The translations under genes were made by a program, and so were the position numbers. Of a DNA stretch of 64,000 nt, positions 60,911 through 64,000 are shown in pieces (position 1 is the stretch's first letter; each line of letters opens with the position of its first letter). The notes beneath the pieces were generated by a model that saw nothing but the letters and a program-made list of their open reading frames with translations, was not told where the DNA came from and did not search any database. The stretch covers positions 1 through 64,000 of the forward strand of contig JAEUUO010000008.1 of assembly GCA_016787575.1 (NCBI GenBank). The letters are read 5' to 3'. This stretch comes from Saprospiraceae bacterium (GTDB taxonomy: Bacteria; Bacteroidota; Bacteroidia; Chitinophagales; Saprospiraceae).

Positions 60911-63900
60911 ATGATAGCTCCAATTTCTAAAATCCAATTGTACTCATTGAGGCTTTTTATTTTTATATTTACTTCAGTTCTTTTATGCAGTTCATGCAAA
61001 AAAGAAGCAGCATCCAACGCAGGAGATTCAGATAAATTAAAATTATTTAAAAGCATGCCGAGTTCTGTAACTGGCATTACATTTAACAACAAGCTTACTG
61101 AAACAGAAGAAGAAAATGTACTGTTTTACGACAGTTATTATACTGGCTCAGGCACTGCTATAATGGATGTCAATAACGATGGATTGCAGGATGTGTTTTT
61201 TGCATCGAATCAAGGGCCTGAAAAACTGTATTTAAATAAAGGCAATTTTAAATTTGAAGACATTTCCAAATCTGCGGGCATTGAAGGAGGAAATCAATGG
61301 TCCGGGGGAGTTACTGCAGCAGATGTAAACGGTGATGGTTATGATGATATTTATATTAGCAACAGTTTGTATTTAGATCCAGAACGCAGACGCAACATTT
61401 TATACATAAACAATAAAGACAACACGTTTACCAATAAAGCAAAAGAATATGGTTTGGATGACCCGGGATTTTCAATTCAAGGAACTTTCTTTGATTATGA
61501 TTTGGACGGAGACCTGGATTTATATCAGGTAAATCAACCACCAAATCACAATACGACCAGGGATTCATTAATGGCACTCAATGTTCCACATTATCAATAC
61601 ACCAGTCGTTTGTACCGAAATAATGGCAATGAGACCTTCACAGACATTACCGAACAGGCAGGTGTAAAAAGCTATGCATTTGGATTGAGTGCAACCATCG
61701 GTGATTTTTTTAACGATGGTCACCCAGATATTTATGTAGCCAATGATTACGATTATGGAGATTATTTATTTGTAAACAAAGAAGATGGAACGTATCAAAA
61801 TGTATCTAACTATTCATTGCGCCATATCAGTAATTTCAGCATGGGAGTTGATGCAGCAGATATCAACAACGATGGTTGGCTTGATTTGTTTGTGGCAGAT
61901 ATGACACCAGAAGATCATTACCGGAATAAAACCAACATGGCTGGAATGGATCCTGCGAAATTTTGGAAAATCTCAAAATCAGGAAATAATTTTCAATACA
62001 TGTTCAATACATTGCAATTAAATCAGGGGAATGGATTTTTTAGTGAAGTTGGATTGATGGCCGGTGTTGCAAAAACTGATTGGTCCTGGTGTACTTTATT
62101 TTCAGATTTTGATTTAGATGGATATAAGGATTTGTACATAACCAATGGAATACTGCGTGATATTCGCAATCGTGATTTTTCCAGTTATGCACTTGAAGCT
62201 ATAAAAGATAAAAGCACTTCACGTTTAAAAATTCTAGACAAATCGCCTTCTGTTCCATTGGCAAACTACATGTATAAGAACGATGGTTTGTTGCATTTTA
62301 ACAACCTATCTCAACAATGGGGAATGGACGAAAAATCTTTTTCACAAGGTGCATCGTATGCAGATCTTGATAACGATGGGGATGTTGATTTGGTAGTCAA
62401 CAACATGAATCAAGAAGCCTTTGTTTATAAAAACACGGCAGTCGAAAATAAAACTGGAAATTTTGTTCGCGTTAAATTGGAAGGCATGGGCAAAAACATC
62501 CGCTCATTTGGAGCACGCGTGTTGATTGCTTATGGTCAATCAAAAATTCAAATGGCTGAAGTAGTAAATGCCCGAGGATACATGTCCAGTTCAGAACCAA
62601 TCTTGACTTTTGGTTTGGGCAAAATTGATAAAGTTGATTCCATATTTGTACGTTGGCCGAATGGAAAATACATACGGGTAGATAACATTAAAGCAAACTC
62701 AACAGTTACAATCAAAGAAAATGATGCTAAGGTTGTAATGAAAGAACAATTGTTTCAGATTGTTCCGTTTATTTTATCTGAAGAAGTTACCACTAATTGT
62801 TTCAAAGATATTGCGCATAAAGAAAATGAATACGACGATTTTAAAAAAGAAGTATTAATTCCGTACAAGCAATCCACATTGGGACCCTGTTTAGAATCCG
62901 GCGATGTCAACGGAGATGGTTTGAGTGATTTGTTTCTTGGAGGGGCCGCAGGAAGTTCAGGTCAATTGTTAATCCAAACTGCAGCCGGTAATTTTGTTAG
63001 TTCAAATTCAAATCCCTGGTCAAATTATAAAGCCAGTGAAGATTTGGATGTATTATTTTTTGATGCAGATGGAGACAAAGATTTAGACATTTACACTGCA
63101 TCTGGAAGCAATGAATTTCCCGAAGGTTCTATATTATACAACGATCATTTATACCTCAATAATGGAAAAGGTGTATTTGTTGATGCAAGCAATCGACTTC
63201 CATCTTTAACTTTTAGTAAATCCGTTGTTAAAGCAACTGACATTGATGGAGATGGCGATCAGGATTTGTTTGTGGGTGGACGATTGGTGCCAGGAAAATA
63301 TGGTCTCTCCGAAAGGAGTTGTATTTTAATAAATAACAAAGGTTTTTTTGAAGATAATACCAAAACTTTTTTTCCTGATATGAGCAATGCATTTGATTGC
63401 ATAACGGGTGCATGCTGGATTGATTTTGACAATGATAAAGATGAAGATTTAGTTACGGTTGGTGAATGGTCAGCAATTCGTTTTTTTAAAAATGAAAAAA
63501 ATCATTTTGAAGAAGTTACGAAATTATTTAAAACAGATAGTTTATTTGGTTGGTGGAATACTATAGAAAAAACAGATTTAAATAAAGACGGTTTACAGGA
63601 TTTGGTTGTAGGTAATTTAGGAATGAATTCAAAATTTAAAGCTAGTCCAAAAAAACCATTTTATGTTTACTTAAATGATTTTGATGACAATGGTAGCTGG
63701 GATACCTACCTGGCATCCAAAAGTCCGGATGGAAAATTATTTCCGGTACGTGGCAGACAATGTTCTTCAGAACAAATGCCATTTATTTCACAAAAATTTA
63801 AAACCTATGACGCATTTGCACGGGCATCTGTCAATGAAATCCTAGAAGGCAAAATGGATGGTACGGTTGTCAAAGAAGCTACCGAATTTCATAGCATTGC

Positions 63901-64000
63901 ATTAATTAATAAAGGCAACAACAGTTTTGAACAAGTAAACTTACCTGTTGAAGCACAAATAGCTCCAGTATATAGCATTGCATTTTTTGACTTTAACAAA
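60911..64000 (+). CDS. VCBS/FG-GAP repeat lipoprotein with ASPIC/UnbV domain (CRTAC1-like), 3' end outside window
   Basis: An open frame runs from ATG 60911 to the last base of the window (1030 codons, no stop). It begins with a lipoprotein-like leader (FTSVLLCSSCKKEA), then many repeats with calcium-loop signatures: MDVNNDGLQDVFFAS, ADVNGDGYDDIYISN, YDLDGDLDLYQ, ADINNDGWLDLFVAD, DFDLDGYKDLYI, ADLDNDGDVDLVV, GDVNGDGLSDLFLG. An ASPIC/UnbV-type domain (~530-600, ARVLIAYGQ...VNARGYMSSSEPILTFGLGK) follows the first repeat block, and a second repeat block continues to the edge. Such proteins form beta-propeller-like surface structures; many Bacteroidota have several, often beside nutrient-uptake genes. 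Function unknown. It starts 42 bases after pccB. Confidence 0.88.
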   Translation, partial: MIAPISKIQLYSLRLFIFIFTSVLLCSSCKKEAASNAGDSDKLKLFKSMPSSVTGITFNNKLTETEEENVLFYDSYYTGSGTAIMDVNNDGLQDVFFASNQGPEKLYLNKGNFKFEDISKSAGIEGGNQWSGGVTAADVNGDGYDDIYISNSLYLDPERRRNILYINNKDNTFTNKAKEYGLDDPGFSIQGTFFDYDLDGDLDLYQVNQPPNHNTTRDSLMALNVPHYQYTSRLYRNNGNETFTDITEQAGVKSYAFGLSATIGDFFNDGHPDIYVANDYDYGDYLFVNKEDGTYQNVSNYSLRHISNFSMGVDAADINNDGWLDLFVADMTPEDHYRNKTNMAGMDPAKFWKISKSGNNFQYMFNTLQLNQGNGFFSEVGLMAGVAKTDWSWCTLFSDFDLDGYKDLYITNGILRDIRNRDFSSYALEAIKDKSTSRLKILDKSPSVPLANYMYKNDGLLHFNNLSQQWGMDEKSFSQGASYADLDNDGDVDLVVNNMNQEAFVYKNTAVENKTGNFVRVKLEGMGKNIRSFGARVLIAYGQSKIQMAEVVNARGYMSSSEPILTFGLGKIDKVDSIFVRWPNGKYIRVDNIKANSTVTIKENDAKVVMKEQLFQIVPFILSEEVTTNCFKDIAHKENEYDDFKKEVLIPYKQSTLGPCLESGDVNGDGLSDLFLGGAAGSSGQLLIQTAAGNFVSSNSNPWSNYKASEDLDVLFFDADGDKDLDIYTASGSNEFPEGSILYNDHLYLNNGKGVFVDASNRLPSLTFSKSVVKATDIDGDGDQDLFVGGRLVPGKYGLSERSCILINNKGFFEDNTKTFFPDMSNAFDCITGACWIDFDNDKDEDLVTVGEWSAIRFFKNEKNHFEEVTKLFKTDSLFGWWNTIEKTDLNKDGLQDLVVGNLGMNSKFKASPKKPFYVYLNDFDDNGSWDTYLASKSPDGKLFPVRGRQCSSEQMPFISQKFKTYDAFARASVNEILEGKMDGTVVKEATEFHSIALINKGNNSFEQVNLPVEAQIAPVYSIAFFDFNK

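Noticed and set aside
60538..61092. 184-codon leftward frame
   Set aside because: Antisense to the pccB end and the start of the VCBS gene, both of which have clear family motifs.

Overview
The window looks like chromosome of a Bacteroidota bacterium, most likely of the Saprospiria type. This is inferred from several secreted proteins ending in type A sorting domains of the type IX secretion system (T9SS), a 5370-residue HYR-repeat surface protein, menaquinone synthesis by the futalosine route (mqnA, mqnE), AT-rich intergenic DNA, and recurrent promoter boxes matching the Bacteroidota -7 consensus TAnnTTTG. No ribosomal RNA or other species marker is present, so the assignment stays at that level.

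Layout. 1-6.9 kb: a translationally coupled pair of unknown genes and two secreted T9SS cargo proteins (a PKD/beta-helix/coiled-coil protein and a propeller-like repeat protein). 7.0-21.7 kb: an accessory island ending next to a tRNA-Ser/tRNA-Pro operon. It holds an FRG-domain protein, a VirD4/TraG-like ATPase, a large serine recombinase, two copies of a lambda O-like replication initiator, a helicase with a possible C-terminal nuclease domain, an XRE regulator with a RuvC-like protein, a HAD-family hydrolase overlapping a membrane protein, and several small unknown genes. 21.8-26.3 kb: tRNA-Pro(TGG), tRNA-Ser(GCT), dnaA and a mqnE / histidine phosphatase / mqnA operon. 26.4-40.6 kb: a glycosyltransferase, a TonB-dependent receptor followed by a secreted esterase-like protein, an aldo/keto reductase, a second secreted esterase, L-2-hydroxyglutarate oxidase, and a propionyl-CoA block (biotin carrier, methylmalonyl-CoA mutase small subunit, biotin carboxylase, mutase large subunit). 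40.9-57.7 kb: the giant surface protein behind a FAS1-domain lipoprotein in one operon. 58.1-64.0 kb: another lipoprotein, a cluster of about 71-bp palindromic repeats, the carboxyltransferase subunit that completes the propionyl-CoA carboxylase, and a VCBS/ASPIC-UnbV lipoprotein running off the right edge.

The most unusual part is the island between 9.0 and 16.0 kb. A unit of small protein + serine recombinase + lambda O-like initiator occurs twice in tandem. In the second unit the recombinase body is missing: only its last ~60 codons remain, and a 3.3-kb helicase gene lies in its place on the opposite strand. Both initiator genes carry, inside their 3' coding region, three direct repeats with an exact 22-bp period, then an inverted half-repeat and AT-rich DNA; both are preceded by a consensus DnaA box. 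This is the architecture of a lambda-type in-gene replication origin. A 15-bp palindrome (TTGCCAA-N-TTGGCAA), followed 8 bp later by GTCT, stands before the second initiator and before the XRE gene, with a half-site before the first unit. I propose that the island is a composite of integrative, replication-proficient elements that has picked up putative defence cargo.

Elsewhere the genes fit a heterotrophic, surface-active bacterium: carboxylation and isomerisation of propionyl-CoA towards succinyl-CoA, futalosine-type menaquinone synthesis, and heavy investment in exported T9SS proteins.
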